Below are positions 25,336 to 33,697 of a DNA stretch of 64,000 bases, one piece after another. The stretch is taken from positions 1,116,001-1,180,000 of the forward strand of contig NZ_JBEVTG010000001.1 of NCBI RefSeq assembly GCF_040513375.1. Reading direction: 5' to 3'. Source of the stretch: Flagellimonas_B algarum (lineage in GTDB: Bacteria > Bacteroidota > Bacteroidia > Flavobacteriales > Flavobacteriaceae). How positions within the stretch are numbered: the stretch's first letter is position 1; the number at the start of each line of letters is the position of its first letter. The notes beneath the pieces were generated by a model. It was not told where the DNA came from, did not search any database, and saw nothing but the letters and a program-made list of their open reading frames with translations. A program made the translations under genes and the position numbers.

Positions 25336-26614
25336 TAGGTTCGTTGAGGGTTAGTAAGTCTTCTTCGTCTGTGGTTGACTTTTCGAATTCGATACAATCC
25401 AATTGTTGTTTGATCGATGCGATATGATTGAGATAATCCGTTTTCAATGAATCGGCTATGGGTTCGGCCGCAGGTAGCTTTTCGCGTAGGGGATCTACCT
25501 GTCGTCCATTTTTCCAGAAGCGGTAACAAACATGGGGCCCCCCGGTATTTCCGGTCATTCCGACCCAACCGATCACATCGCCTTGGCGAACGAATTCGCC
25601 TCTTTTCACCTTTTGCTTGCGCATGTGCAGGTATTGGGTGCTGTAGGTGCCGTTGTGTCTGATCTTCACGTATTTGCCGTTACCCCCTCGGCGAGTCGAT
25701 TCGGTGACCGTGCCGTCTGCCGTAGCGATGATCGGGGTGCCCACCGGAGCCGCATAGTCGGTGCCCTTGTGTGGCCTGACTTTATACCCGTAATAGGCGA
25801 TCCGTCGTTTCAAATTGTAGCGTGATGAGAGACGATACCCGAATTTGATCGGGGCCCGTAAAAAGGTACTGCGCAGGTTATTGCCCGCTTCATCAAAGTA
25901 ATCCAAGATCGCTTTTTCGGGATCTACGGTATATGGGAACGCATATACGGGTTTGCCCTTGTGCTCAAAAAACGCCGCTTCAATGGGTTCGACACCGGCG
26001 TAAATCGAGTCGTTGATATACCGTTCCTTGAAGAGGATCTTAAAGCGGTCCCCTTTTTCCAGTTTGAAGAAATCGATGGTCCACGCATAGATCTCACTCA
26101 GATTGATGGTGACCAGGTAATCGACACCCAAGCTGTCAAGGGTCATAGAGAGTGAGCTGTTGATGACCCCCGAAACCTCACGCTGTCGAAATGTAACTTC
26201 TTTCTTGCTTTTATAGGCCCGTACCGAATCACGAAGATCGACCACGGTGTAATTGATGCGGTCGTTTTCATAAATGAAGATCTGTGCCGCCTCGGCCGAA
26301 TCCTTTGATTTCAATATAGTGTAAGGCTTGCCGATCTTGATGCGCTTGACATCGAAGGTATCTTTGTATTCTTCGGCGATCTTGGCGATTTTCGGATAGT
26401 CTACCTTATTGGCCAGCATCAATTGACCAAAGCTATCACCATTTTTGATGGTGTCGTTGACAACGAGGAAATCGTCAAGGTTGAAACCGTATTTTTTCGG
26501 GGAAGGTGTTGCGATCGGAATTTGGGCGATTACTTCCTCCGTGGTTTTCTTCTCCTCCTTGCATGAAATGATCAGTAGGCTACATGCCAAAATAGCGCCC
26601 CAGTATTTCCCCAT
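25310..26614 (-). CDS. M23-family (LytM-like) peptidase lipoprotein
   Basis: 434 residues. Lipobox LLIISC (Cys18), then a long linker and a helical/strand N-terminal part with OapA- or LysM-like look, then the M23 domain from about residue 270: H282 and D286 (RPHKGTDYAAP), H330 (QYLHM) and H361 in GGPHVCYRFW. The second His of the usual HxH pair, a zinc ligand, is Cys363 here. M23 proteins cleave peptidoglycan cross-bridges or, when degenerate, regulate amidases. It begins 5 nt after the TDO stop and overlaps pgi. Confidence 0.88.
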   Translation of the reverse strand: MGKYWGAILACSLLIISCKEEKKTTEEVIAQIPIATPSPKKYGFNLDDFLVVNDTIKNGDSFGQLMLANKVDYPKIAKIAEEYKDTFDVKRIKIGKPYTILKSKDSAEAAQIFIYENDRINYTVVDLRDSVRAYKSKKEVTFRQREVSGVINSSLSMTLDSLGVDYLVTINLSEIYAWTIDFFKLEKGDRFKILFKERYINDSIYAGVEPIEAAFFEHKGKPVYAFPYTVDPEKAILDYFDEAGNNLRSTFLRAPIKFGYRLSSRYNLKRRIAYYGYKVRPHKGTDYAAPVGTPIIATADGTVTESTRRGGNGKYVKIRHNGTYSTQYLHMRKQKVKRGEFVRQGDVIGWVGMTGNTGGPHVCYRFWKNGRQVDPLREKLPAAEPIADSLKTDYLNHIASIKQQLDCIEFEKSTTDEEDLLTLNEPNGTTQNRP

Positions 26615-26619
26615 TGAAA

Positions 26620-27582
26620 TTATGTGTTATCCGGATTGAACATGTGGTCGACCCACTGTTTTCCCCAAGTATCCAGTTCGTTTTCTGAATACAAAGTTGG
26701 GAAAAATATTATTTTTTGAAAACTCGGGGGGAGATAGTCTTTCCAATTCGTGCCTCCGGTAGCATCGACCGCCTCTTTTTCCTTGGCCAAATAGCGGTAG
26801 GCGGAGCCCATATGCATCAACGGCCAGTTCACGTTGGCATTGACATCGAGATGCTTTAAAGAGCTGATCAGGGTGTCGTCATTTCGCGCCGCTTCCGGAA
26901 GTGAAAGGTATTTATGGTATATGGTCCGATTTTCGACCTGTTTGGCGATTCGGATCAAACGTGGGGTATAGCGGTATTCAAATTGTTTCAAAGTGAGGGT
27001 CTTTTCACCGGTCTGCAAATCGGTCGCCCCTTTTTTCCAATAGATATGTTCGTACAGTTCCTCGATACCATCTTCGGCGGAGTATTGCCCCCGCTCGGTA
27101 TGATGCACCAAGTTTTCCATCGGCGTGGCATAGATCTCGATCATTCGGTACTGTGCCGATTGAAAACCACTGGCTGGCAATAGGGCCATGCGATATCTCA
27201 AGAACTGCTCCCTTTCCATACCCTTGATCATAATACTGAACGAAGAGATCAGGGCTTTGTAATAGCTGTTTATCCGGTTTACCCGATCGACGAAAAAATC
27301 AAGTCGTTGTGATTTGTCATCGACCAGCTGTTTTTGTTCGTGCAAGATCAACTTGAAGAACAACTCCGTGATCTGATGGTACATGATGAATATCTCTTCA
27401 TCCGGAAAATGGGTCCGGGGTACCTGAATGCTCAATAGGGTGTCGAGGTGTATATAATCCCAATAGGTGAGGTAACGTTGGTATAGTAAACCGTCGAGAT
27501 AGGAACCCAGGTCTTGCCCTGAGTTTTTGAACTTCTCTTCAAGCTTGTTGATTTGGGACTCAATCCGCTTGTCTTCTTCCAT
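26620..27582 (-). CDS. Tryptophan 2,3-dioxygenase
   Basis: 320 residues, heme enzyme that opens the indole ring of tryptophan to N-formylkynurenine, first step of the kynurenine pathway. Family patterns: YLTYWDYIHLDTLLSIQ, EEIFIMYHQITELFFKLILHEQ (substrate-site His), ASGFQSAQYRMIE and the heme-ligand region WPLMHMGSAYRYL. The Bacteroidota form is somewhat divergent from the proteobacterial KynA. Downstream of a DUF3108 protein by 6 nt and upstream of M23 by 5, so in an operon that mixes unrelated functions. The next pathway genes are not here, but 3-hydroxyanthranilate dioxygenase is at the left edge. Confidence 0.9.
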   Translation of the reverse strand: MEEDKRIESQINKLEEKFKNSGQDLGSYLDGLLYQRYLTYWDYIHLDTLLSIQVPRTHFPDEEIFIMYHQITELFFKLILHEQKQLVDDKSQRLDFFVDRVNRINSYYKALISSFSIMIKGMEREQFLRYRMALLPASGFQSAQYRMIEIYATPMENLVHHTERGQYSAEDGIEELYEHIYWKKGATDLQTGEKTLTLKQFEYRYTPRLIRIAKQVENRTIYHKYLSLPEAARNDDTLISSLKHLDVNANVNWPLMHMGSAYRYLAKEKEAVDATGGTNWKDYLPPSFQKIIFFPTLYSENELDTWGKQWVDHMFNPDNT

Positions 27583-27588
27583 TGATCG

Positions 27589-28365
27589 TCAATCCATGAT
27601 TATCTTGAACTGATTGCGAAGGCCGTTGTATCCATCCAAATCGGCTTTGATGGAACCTACGGCCAAATCGGCCTTGATACGCACGGGAATTTTGTTCAGG
27701 TCGTTCGAAACCCAAAGGGTGAGGCTTTCCTGCTCTTTGAATACCCTACCCGATTGTACATAGGGCCTAAATTTAAGACATTCTACCTTACCGTATTTCG
27801 TCTTTAGGATTTCTTTACCTAGATATTTTAGTTTGAATTGGTAAACGCCGTCGTCATCATAAAGCATGTTGAGCACGATACTTTCGCCCACGGTAAGGTC
27901 GTTTTCATGGTAATGGCTTCGCAGGTAATATGAGGCCGAGAGCAGATCCTGGATCTCATTGTCTATGGGGATGTCGTATACCTTCTTGTTCTTGTTATCA
28001 ACGAGTTTCGCGAGGTCTTGGTTGTAATTGAAATCGATTTCAATGTCTTTGGTATAGCCCCCCTCATCGATCTTTCGGATAAAGCGATAGGGTTTGTTGT
28101 CGGTCTTTCCGAAATAACTTTCATAGGTATCGTCGACCTTGAAGAACAATCGGGCCAAACCTGTGGTGCGGCCCTTGCCGACTACATGGTATACCGGAAT
28201 GCTATCGAGCTGCTCCGAAGTGAGTTTCAAGGTGGCGAAACTGGCATTGAATATTCCGTAGTGGATTCGGAATTTCAGCCATTCACCCGCTTTGTAGGCC
28301 GCAGTACCTTGACCGGTGGCCATAGCACTGAACAACAATAATCCTATGATAATGAGCTTTTTCAT
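27589..28365 (-). CDS. DUF3108 domain protein, exported
   Basis: 258 residues with signal peptide MKKLIIIGLLLFSAMATGQ. The DUF3108 fold is seen in AAYKAGEWLKFRIHYGIFNASFATLKL, then YESYFGKTDNKPYRFIRKIDEGGYTKDI, KKVYDIP and LTLWVSNDLNKIPVRIKADLAVGSIKADL, all beta strands of a lipocalin-like or LolA-type sheet. Function unknown; probably periplasmic and possibly lipid-related. First gene of the TDO - M23 - pgi operon. Confidence 0.85.
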   Translation of the reverse strand: MKKLIIIGLLLFSAMATGQGTAAYKAGEWLKFRIHYGIFNASFATLKLTSEQLDSIPVYHVVGKGRTTGLARLFFKVDDTYESYFGKTDNKPYRFIRKIDEGGYTKDIEIDFNYNQDLAKLVDNKNKKVYDIPIDNEIQDLLSASYYLRSHYHENDLTVGESIVLNMLYDDDGVYQFKLKYLGKEILKTKYGKVECLKFRPYVQSGRVFKEQESLTLWVSNDLNKIPVRIKADLAVGSIKADLDGYNGLRNQFKIIMD

Positions 28366-28456
28366 GCAATCGTAATCAATGTAAAATTACCAAAACCGAT
28401 TATTTTGTCGGCCGTTTTACATTAACTTAAACAAAAGTTATTCCAAAGTATTGTAT

Positions 28457-28490
28457 AAAAAAAGCCCCGATGGAGACATCGGAGCTTTTT
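28457..28490 (-). terminator. Rho-independent terminator downstream of the patatin gene
   Basis: Minus strand AGCTCCGATG pairs with CATCGGGGCT around TCTC, followed by seven T (28457-28463). The plus strand also has five T, so it may act both ways. It lies about 190 bp past the patatin stop and directly after the 17-nt motif at 28491. Confidence 0.8.
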
Positions 28491-28507
28491 CTAAATAACC
28501 AACCAAA
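28491..28507 (-). other. Pre-terminator motif TTTGGTTGGTTATTTAG
   Basis: Exact 17-nt copy, on the minus strand, of the sequence at 6099-6115. Both lie immediately before a terminator stem on the transcribed strand. Confidence 0.6.
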
Positions 28508-28679
28508 CTTTAAATTATGAAAAACCAATACTTAAAGTAATGAGGGAACCACCCCTCGTTACCCCAAAGATAGGACAAGGGGCTAGCAAAAAATGGGGTT
28601 TTAACCAACTTTAACTTTGCGGCTCGGATATTTAGATCGTCTTAATAAAATGGGGCCGTTTTTTAAGAATTTTTTGGGT

Positions 28680-30929
28680 TTAAAACCAGTATCCCACACT
28701 GAAAAACACGCTGCCCTCATCGATTTGGGGCGACCACGAATAGTAGACCTGTATCGGTCCGAGAAACGACTCCAGCCCATACCCGATACCATAGCCTGAA
28801 AAGGAGGGTTCGGTAAACCAATCCCCGGTACGGAAAAGGTCATCGGCCACGTTGGCGACATTGGCTGAGAACAATAGGTGGTTCTTTTTGGTGATGAGAT
28901 AATCAAGGCGCGCATAGGCTTTGACATAGCTATTGCCTGGTAGACTTAGAAAATCATAGCCGAAAAAGGGGATGAAATTATTGATGGGGTCGTTTCCGAA
29001 CCCGCCGAGAACGAAATCAAAGGAAGTCACCCCCGAGGTGCCAAGTTTAAAGCCCCCTTCCGTTTCTATGTTCAGGCTGAGGTTGGGAAACAGCCCGAAG
29101 GCCGTACCCATACGGGCCTGGGCAATCGAAAATTCCTTGAAGTTCTCATTGAAATCCGATGAGAGTAGGTAAAAATGGAAATCCCCGTCGAAATACAATC
29201 CTTTGGTCGGAAAGTACTTGTCATCATAGCTATCAAAAGTCAGCCTTCCGTAGGTACTAAAGTAATTGCTGTTCTCGAAGAAAGTTCGGTTATTCGGAGT
29301 GGCCATCAAGTTTTCGAGCTGGTCTTGAGGGAGGTCGTTCAAGGTCTTTGAACTGTACTTCAACAGCTTGTGTTCCAATCCGATACTGAAGGCGAATTCT
29401 TCACGTAAGACCGTCTGTAAATAAAACTGATTCGTTAGATCGGTAACATCAAGACGGATCTCGCCGATATTGGGGTCGTCGATCGCATTGAAGTTTTGAC
29501 GGATGAGGTCGTAATCGATTTCGGCATCGAAACTGGTAAAATTCGAGTTGATACCGAAACTCCAATATGAACCACGATCGACGTAATATTCCAGATTGTA
29601 TCGCACATGGTCGCCCAAGATGAGGTCGAACGAAGCGACATCGTCATTGACGAACAGGTTTTTTCGCGTCAGGTTGATCAGGGCGGCGCTTTTGTAGAGA
29701 TCGTCGTAATGGGCGGCCATTTTGATATACATTTTGGTCGGGTCCTCTTTCAATTTCAAAATCAGATCCGTTCCCAGGCCGTTTGAGGATAGTTCATAAC
29801 GTATGGCCTTGAAGTTCCCGGTCGCGGCCAAATTACTGAGGCCTTGTTTCAATTTTTCGAAAGGTATTTTTTCAGCCAGGTTGAATCGCAGTTTTCCTTT
29901 GATGTAGCCCCGTGTGTAGTTGTTGTTGCCTTCAATGAGCAATCGATTGATGACCAGGCTATCGGGCATGATGACCGGAATCCGATGCTTACGCTCCGAG
30001 CTTTGTTCTCCAGCGAGCTGTCGTAGCGCTTCGAGTTGTTCTTGGGCACCGGCGACGCCACTGTCGATGATTTCATCACCACGCTCGAAATCGATGACCG
30101 AAAAGTCTTCGATGTTAGGTTTGATATATACATCGGTCTTTCCGATCTTTTCGACCATATCATTTACCGTTCGATAGTTGTTGATCTGCAATAAGATCTC
30201 TGTAGCCGAAGAAAGCGATTCGCGATCGGCCAAGGCATCTTGAACGTCGACACCGATGATCAGGTCGGCGCCCAATTCCTTTACCTCGTCAATGGGATAA
30301 TTGTTTACCACCCCACCATCGATCAACAGGTCACCATCCAACTCTGCGGGTTCGAATAAAGACGGAAACGTGCCACTTGCCATGATCGCTTCAGGAAGGT
30401 ACCCCTGATCGAGTAACACGGGTTTTCCGGTTTCGACATTGGTTGCGATGCATAGAAACGGTATCGGGAGTTTATTGAAGTCGCGCACGTCCTTGACGTG
30501 GTACAACAGCCGAACCAATTCGATATAGATATTCTGGCCTCCGGATATCGCTTGGGGGAAAGACACCTTGAAATCATCAAAGGGCAGCCCGAGGGCATAA
30601 CGCTCCGAATCTTCTTTTTCGTAAAAAGTCTTTGCGCCCCTTGGCACGTTATCTTGGATCAGGGTAGCGAAATTGGTTGATCGAAAAATCGAATCGAGCT
30701 GATGGGCCGAATATCCAGAGGCGTAAAGTGCCCCTACAATGGCCCCCATACTGGTGCCGCCGATATAGTCGACCTTTACCCCGGCTTCTTCGATGATCTT
30801 CAAGGCCCCGATGTGGGCCATGCCTTTGGCACCACCCCCACTCAAGACCAAACCGACCTTAACGTCTTCTTTTTGGGCTTGACCGAAAGCGCACAGGAAC
30901 AATAGGATATAGATGATCGATCGATGCAT
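28680..30929 (-). CDS. Patatin-like phospholipase with C-terminal beta barrel (PlpD/FplA type)
   Basis: 749 residues from MHRSIIYILLFLCAFGQ (signal peptide); the codon at 30941 is TTG and is not needed. The patatin domain carries the oxyanion loop VLSGGGAKGMAHIG, nucleophile GTSMG and the catalytic Asp in IDGGVVNNYP. A POTRA-like segment (SLVINRLLIEGNNNYTRGYIKGKLRF) leads to a BamA/surface-antigen-like barrel ending in VFFSVGYWF, with aromatic C-terminal residues as in outer-membrane proteins. This layout is that of type Vd secreted phospholipases, where the enzyme is exposed or released. It follows uvrC by 8 nt and probably shares its transcript. Confidence 0.88.
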   Translation of the reverse strand: MHRSIIYILLFLCAFGQAQKEDVKVGLVLSGGGAKGMAHIGALKIIEEAGVKVDYIGGTSMGAIVGALYASGYSAHQLDSIFRSTNFATLIQDNVPRGAKTFYEKEDSERYALGLPFDDFKVSFPQAISGGQNIYIELVRLLYHVKDVRDFNKLPIPFLCIATNVETGKPVLLDQGYLPEAIMASGTFPSLFEPAELDGDLLIDGGVVNNYPIDEVKELGADLIIGVDVQDALADRESLSSATEILLQINNYRTVNDMVEKIGKTDVYIKPNIEDFSVIDFERGDEIIDSGVAGAQEQLEALRQLAGEQSSERKHRIPVIMPDSLVINRLLIEGNNNYTRGYIKGKLRFNLAEKIPFEKLKQGLSNLAATGNFKAIRYELSSNGLGTDLILKLKEDPTKMYIKMAAHYDDLYKSAALINLTRKNLFVNDDVASFDLILGDHVRYNLEYYVDRGSYWSFGINSNFTSFDAEIDYDLIRQNFNAIDDPNIGEIRLDVTDLTNQFYLQTVLREEFAFSIGLEHKLLKYSSKTLNDLPQDQLENLMATPNNRTFFENSNYFSTYGRLTFDSYDDKYFPTKGLYFDGDFHFYLLSSDFNENFKEFSIAQARMGTAFGLFPNLSLNIETEGGFKLGTSGVTSFDFVLGGFGNDPINNFIPFFGYDFLSLPGNSYVKAYARLDYLITKKNHLLFSANVANVADDLFRTGDWFTEPSFSGYGIGYGLESFLGPIQVYYSWSPQIDEGSVFFSVGYWF

Positions 30930-30937
30930 AACGAGGT

Positions 30938-32725
30938 TCAATGAAAACTTTCGAAGACTTTTTTTGCTTTGGCCATTCCGATGGCCTGCGCTAGACTTTC
31001 TATCGAAGCTTCTTTTATTTTTTTTACTGATTTGAAGGTTTTTAAAAGGGTTTCGGTCGTTTTTTCGCCAATACCGTCAATCGTGCCAAGTTCAGACCCA
31101 ATGGCCGCCTTGCTTCGTTTGTTCCTATGGAATGTGATGCCGAAACGGTGGGCTTCGTTGCGTAATTGTTGGATAATTTTAAGGGTTTCCGATTTTTTAT
31201 CAAGATACAAGGGGATCGGATCGTCAGGAAAATAGATTTCTTCTAAGCGTTTGGCGATTCCGATAATCGCGATCTTACCACGTAACCCCAAGATGTCAAG
31301 ACTTTTCAGCGCTGAAGATAGTTGTCCTTTACCGCCATCGATGACAATGAGTTGGGGCAGGGGTTCTGCTTCGTTCAACAGCCGTTTGTAGCGTCTAAAG
31401 ACCACTTCTTCCATAGAAGCGAAATCATCGGGCCCCTCAACGGTCTTGATATTGAAATGGCGGTATTCTTTTTTCGCCGGCTTGGCGTTTTTGAAGACGA
31501 CGCAGGCCGCCACCGGATTACTCCCTTGAATATTCGAATTATCGAAACACTCGATATGCGAGGGCTCTTTGGTCAAACGCAGATCGGACTTCATTTGCGA
31601 AAGGATGCGCTTCGAATGTCTGTCTGGATCGGTGATCTTGATCTGTTTGAAACGCTCTTGCCTGAAGAACTTGGCATTTCGCAATGAAAGATCGATGAGT
31701 TTCTTCTTTTCGCCTAATTTTGGAACGGTTACTTTCAGAGTATCGGGCACTTCGACCGGAAACGGAAGGTATACTTCCTTTGAAGATGCGTCAAAACGCT
31801 GTCGCAATTCAACAATGGCCAGGCTTAAAAGGGCTTCGTCACTTTCGTTCAATTTCTTTTTGATCTCAAGGGTGTGCGATCGTATGATGGCCCCATGTGA
31901 AACTTGCAGGTAATTGACATAACCGTAAGACTCGTCGGAAAAGACCGAGAAAACATCGACATTGTCGATTTTCGGATTGACCACCGTCGATTTGACTTGA
32001 TAGTTTTCCAGGATATCCAATTTCTCTTTGACCCGCTGCGCTTTCTCGAACTCCAAATCAGCCGCATGTTGTTTCATTTGATGCTTGAAATAGGTCAGTG
32101 AGCTTTTGAAATTGCCTTTGATGATCTGGCGGATGTCTTGGATTTGTTGATGGTATTCTTCGGCCGATTGATACCCCTCACACGGACCTTTGCAGTTTCC
32201 CAAATGGTATTCCAAACACACTTTGAACTTATGGGCATCGATTTTCGTTTGGGCCAGGTCGTAATTGCAAGTGCGGATCGGATAAACGCTTTTGATCAAA
32301 TCCAACAAGGTTTTCACGGTTTTCATGCTGGTATACGGGCCGAAATATTCCGATCCGTCTTTGATCAACTTTCGGGTCGGAAAGATCCTCGGAAAGCGTT
32401 CGTTTTTGATACATATCCATGGATATGATTTGTCATCGCGCAATAGGACATTGTAGCGCGGTTGGTACTTTTTGATGAGGTTGTTCTCGAGTAAAAGGGC
32501 ATCCGATTCCGTTGCGACAACGATATGTCTGATGTAACTGATCTTCGAGACCAAGACCCTCGTCTTTCCGTATTCGTGTTTTTTGGTGAAATACGAAGCG
32601 ACCCTTTTCTTTAGGTTTTTGGCCTTGCCCACATACAGGATGGTATCGTCCTTATTGTAAAATTGATACACGCCCGGACTATCGGGTAGGCTGCTCAATT
32701 GAACTTCTATGGGTACCTCGGACAT
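30938..32725 (-). CDS. uvrC: Excinuclease ABC subunit C
   Basis: 595 residues. GIY-YIG nuclease domain at the N-terminus (SPGVYQFYNKDDTILYVGKAKNLKKRVASYF with the Tyr/Gly/Lys pattern), the Cys-rich region CNYDLAQTKIDAHKFKVCLEYHLGNCKGPCEG, the UVR motif near residues 200-230 (QMKQHAADLEFEKAQRVKEKL), the RNase H-like C-terminal nuclease (ECFDNSNIQGSNPVAACVVF, IDGGKGQLSSAL) and HhH motifs at the end (IDGIGEKTTETLL). All parts for 3' and 5' incision in nucleotide excision repair are present. Confidence 0.95.
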   Translation of the reverse strand: MSEVPIEVQLSSLPDSPGVYQFYNKDDTILYVGKAKNLKKRVASYFTKKHEYGKTRVLVSKISYIRHIVVATESDALLLENNLIKKYQPRYNVLLRDDKSYPWICIKNERFPRIFPTRKLIKDGSEYFGPYTSMKTVKTLLDLIKSVYPIRTCNYDLAQTKIDAHKFKVCLEYHLGNCKGPCEGYQSAEEYHQQIQDIRQIIKGNFKSSLTYFKHQMKQHAADLEFEKAQRVKEKLDILENYQVKSTVVNPKIDNVDVFSVFSDESYGYVNYLQVSHGAIIRSHTLEIKKKLNESDEALLSLAIVELRQRFDASSKEVYLPFPVEVPDTLKVTVPKLGEKKKLIDLSLRNAKFFRQERFKQIKITDPDRHSKRILSQMKSDLRLTKEPSHIECFDNSNIQGSNPVAACVVFKNAKPAKKEYRHFNIKTVEGPDDFASMEEVVFRRYKRLLNEAEPLPQLIVIDGGKGQLSSALKSLDILGLRGKIAIIGIAKRLEEIYFPDDPIPLYLDKKSETLKIIQQLRNEAHRFGITFHRNKRSKAAIGSELGTIDGIGEKTTETLLKTFKSVKKIKEASIESLAQAIGMAKAKKVFESFH

Positions 32726-32988
32726 GCTTTTCGGATGGAAATGGATTAGCGCTTAAAGCACGTTAAATTACTACGTTTTTTTTACAAGACCGGAAGCCAA
32801 GCAGGGTTTTGTCGAGCTTCATTTACAGAGGGTGCCGGCTGAGCTCAAGAGACCGGCCAAAAACGGAGTAGAAATACCCGCGTTGTTAAAAATTCATTAA
32901 AATGAGTGCATTTCACCGATAAAAAAATGCCTTTCATAGGATTTTAAAGAAAAAAATCTTTATTTTTATACCAAATTAAGGTTAACAA
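32726..32988. other. Upstream region of uvrC with possible RNA structure
   Basis: Together with the small ORF after it this is a 411-bp stretch between uvrC and the 5-formyl-THF cyclo-ligase gene. At 32793-32857 two short stems can be drawn (GAAGC/GCTTC at 32793-32820 and GCCGG/CCGGC at 32834-32857) in a locally GC-rich island. Beyond 32880 the DNA becomes AT-rich toward the small ORF. I see no match to a known RNA family. Confidence 0.3.
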
Positions 32989-33075
32989 ATGGAAAACTAT
33001 TTAATCGTACTGGGCATGTACCTCATCTTGATGATTTTCTTCAAGATTTACGTTGCCGTTTCCACTAGGGATTAA
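32989..33075 (+). CDS. Small hydrophobic protein, 28 aa (possible)
   Basis: ATG at 32989 opens a 28-codon frame, MENYLIVLGMYLILMIFFKI then YVAVSTRD and TAA. It is one hydrophobic segment with a short polar tail, as in single-span membrane micro-proteins. A TATTTTTA element (7 of 8 to TAnnTTTG) sits at 32961-32968, 20 nt upstream. It is too short for the usual gene callers. I recognise no relative; chance occurrence in AT-rich DNA is the alternative. Confidence 0.45.
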   Translation: MENYLIVLGMYLILMIFFKIYVAVSTRD

Positions 33076-33136
33076 CCCCTTTTCACAGTACAGCTGTTCC
33101 CCAAGCACACCCATTTCCACGTCTACCGTCCTGTAG

Positions 33137-33697
33137 ATGCACAAATCCGAATTAAGAACGATTTATAAAGCGAAGAGATTACAAGTCTCCGCCGCGTCCA
33201 TTGCTGATTTTAGCATCCAAATTGCGAACCAAGCACTCCAAATCCCCATTTGGGACCTTTCTTTTTATCATTTATTTCTATCGATTTCCAAAAACAAAGA
33301 AGTGGATACCGCCCCTTTGCTATCGGTTTTGCAAGGCAAGGATAAACATGTAGTGGTGTCGAAAACCCTAGCCCATGGTGAACTGGGTCATTTCTTATTG
33401 ACCGATCAGACCCGTTTGGTACTGAACCGTTTGCAAATCCCGGAACCGGAGAATGGTATCGCCGTTGAAGAATCCCAAATCGATGTGGTGTTCGTCCCCC
33501 TCTTGGCTTTTGATAAGCGGGGTAACCGGGTCGGCTATGGTCAAGGGTATTACGATCGGTTTTTGGCCCAATGCCGTGGGGATGTGGTCAAGATCGGACT
33601 TTCTTTTTTTGAGGCCGAAGAGGTCATTTCAGGGCTGAATGAAGATGATGTCGCCCTCGATTACTGCATTACCCCCAAGAAGGTCTATTCGTTTTGA
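33137..33697 (+). CDS. 5-formyltetrahydrofolate cyclo-ligase
   Basis: 186 residues; converts 5-formyl-THF to 5,10-methenyl-THF with ATP. Signatures are the N-terminal basic motif (SELRTIYKAKR, ATP site), VFVPLLAFDKRGNRVGYGQGYYDRFL (GYGxGYYDRFL) and ALDYCITPKKVYSF at the end. Length is typical. The 3' end overlaps the convergent lspA by 13 nt. Confidence 0.92.
   Translation: MHKSELRTIYKAKRLQVSAASIADFSIQIANQALQIPIWDLSFYHLFLSISKNKEVDTAPLLSVLQGKDKHVVVSKTLAHGELGHFLLTDQTRLVLNRLQIPEPENGIAVEESQIDVVFVPLLAFDKRGNRVGYGQGYYDRFLAQCRGDVVKIGLSFFEAEEVISGLNEDDVALDYCITPKKVYSF

Larger units (their letters stand above)
28366..28679. other. Non-coding region with terminator and a seven-codon open frame
   Basis: 314 bp between the patatin 3' end and the DUF3108 start. 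It holds the hairpin at 28457-28490 and the pre-terminator motif at 28491-28507. The plus strand then shows an AT-rich leader and ATGAAAAACCAATACTTAAAG followed by TAA (28517-28540), which looks like the beginning of a gene that stops after seven codons. The stretch 28541-28679 shows no further open frame or stem I trust. Confidence 0.5.

Noticed and set aside
32786..32810. GACCGGAAGCCAAGCAGG, similar to the SRP RNA tip
   Set aside because: The stem around the GGAA tetraloop does not pair (ACC against GCC), and no longer helix is present.
32763..32822. 19-codon minus-strand frame (MKLDKTLLGF) before uvrC
   Set aside because: Very short, overlaps the GC-rich stems, no start signal; chance is likely.
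32830..32858. GGGTGCCGGCTGAG, reminiscent of the TPP riboswitch core
   Set aside because: The second conserved half (ACCTGATCTGGATAATACCA-like) is missing, and the gene downstream has no thiamine link.
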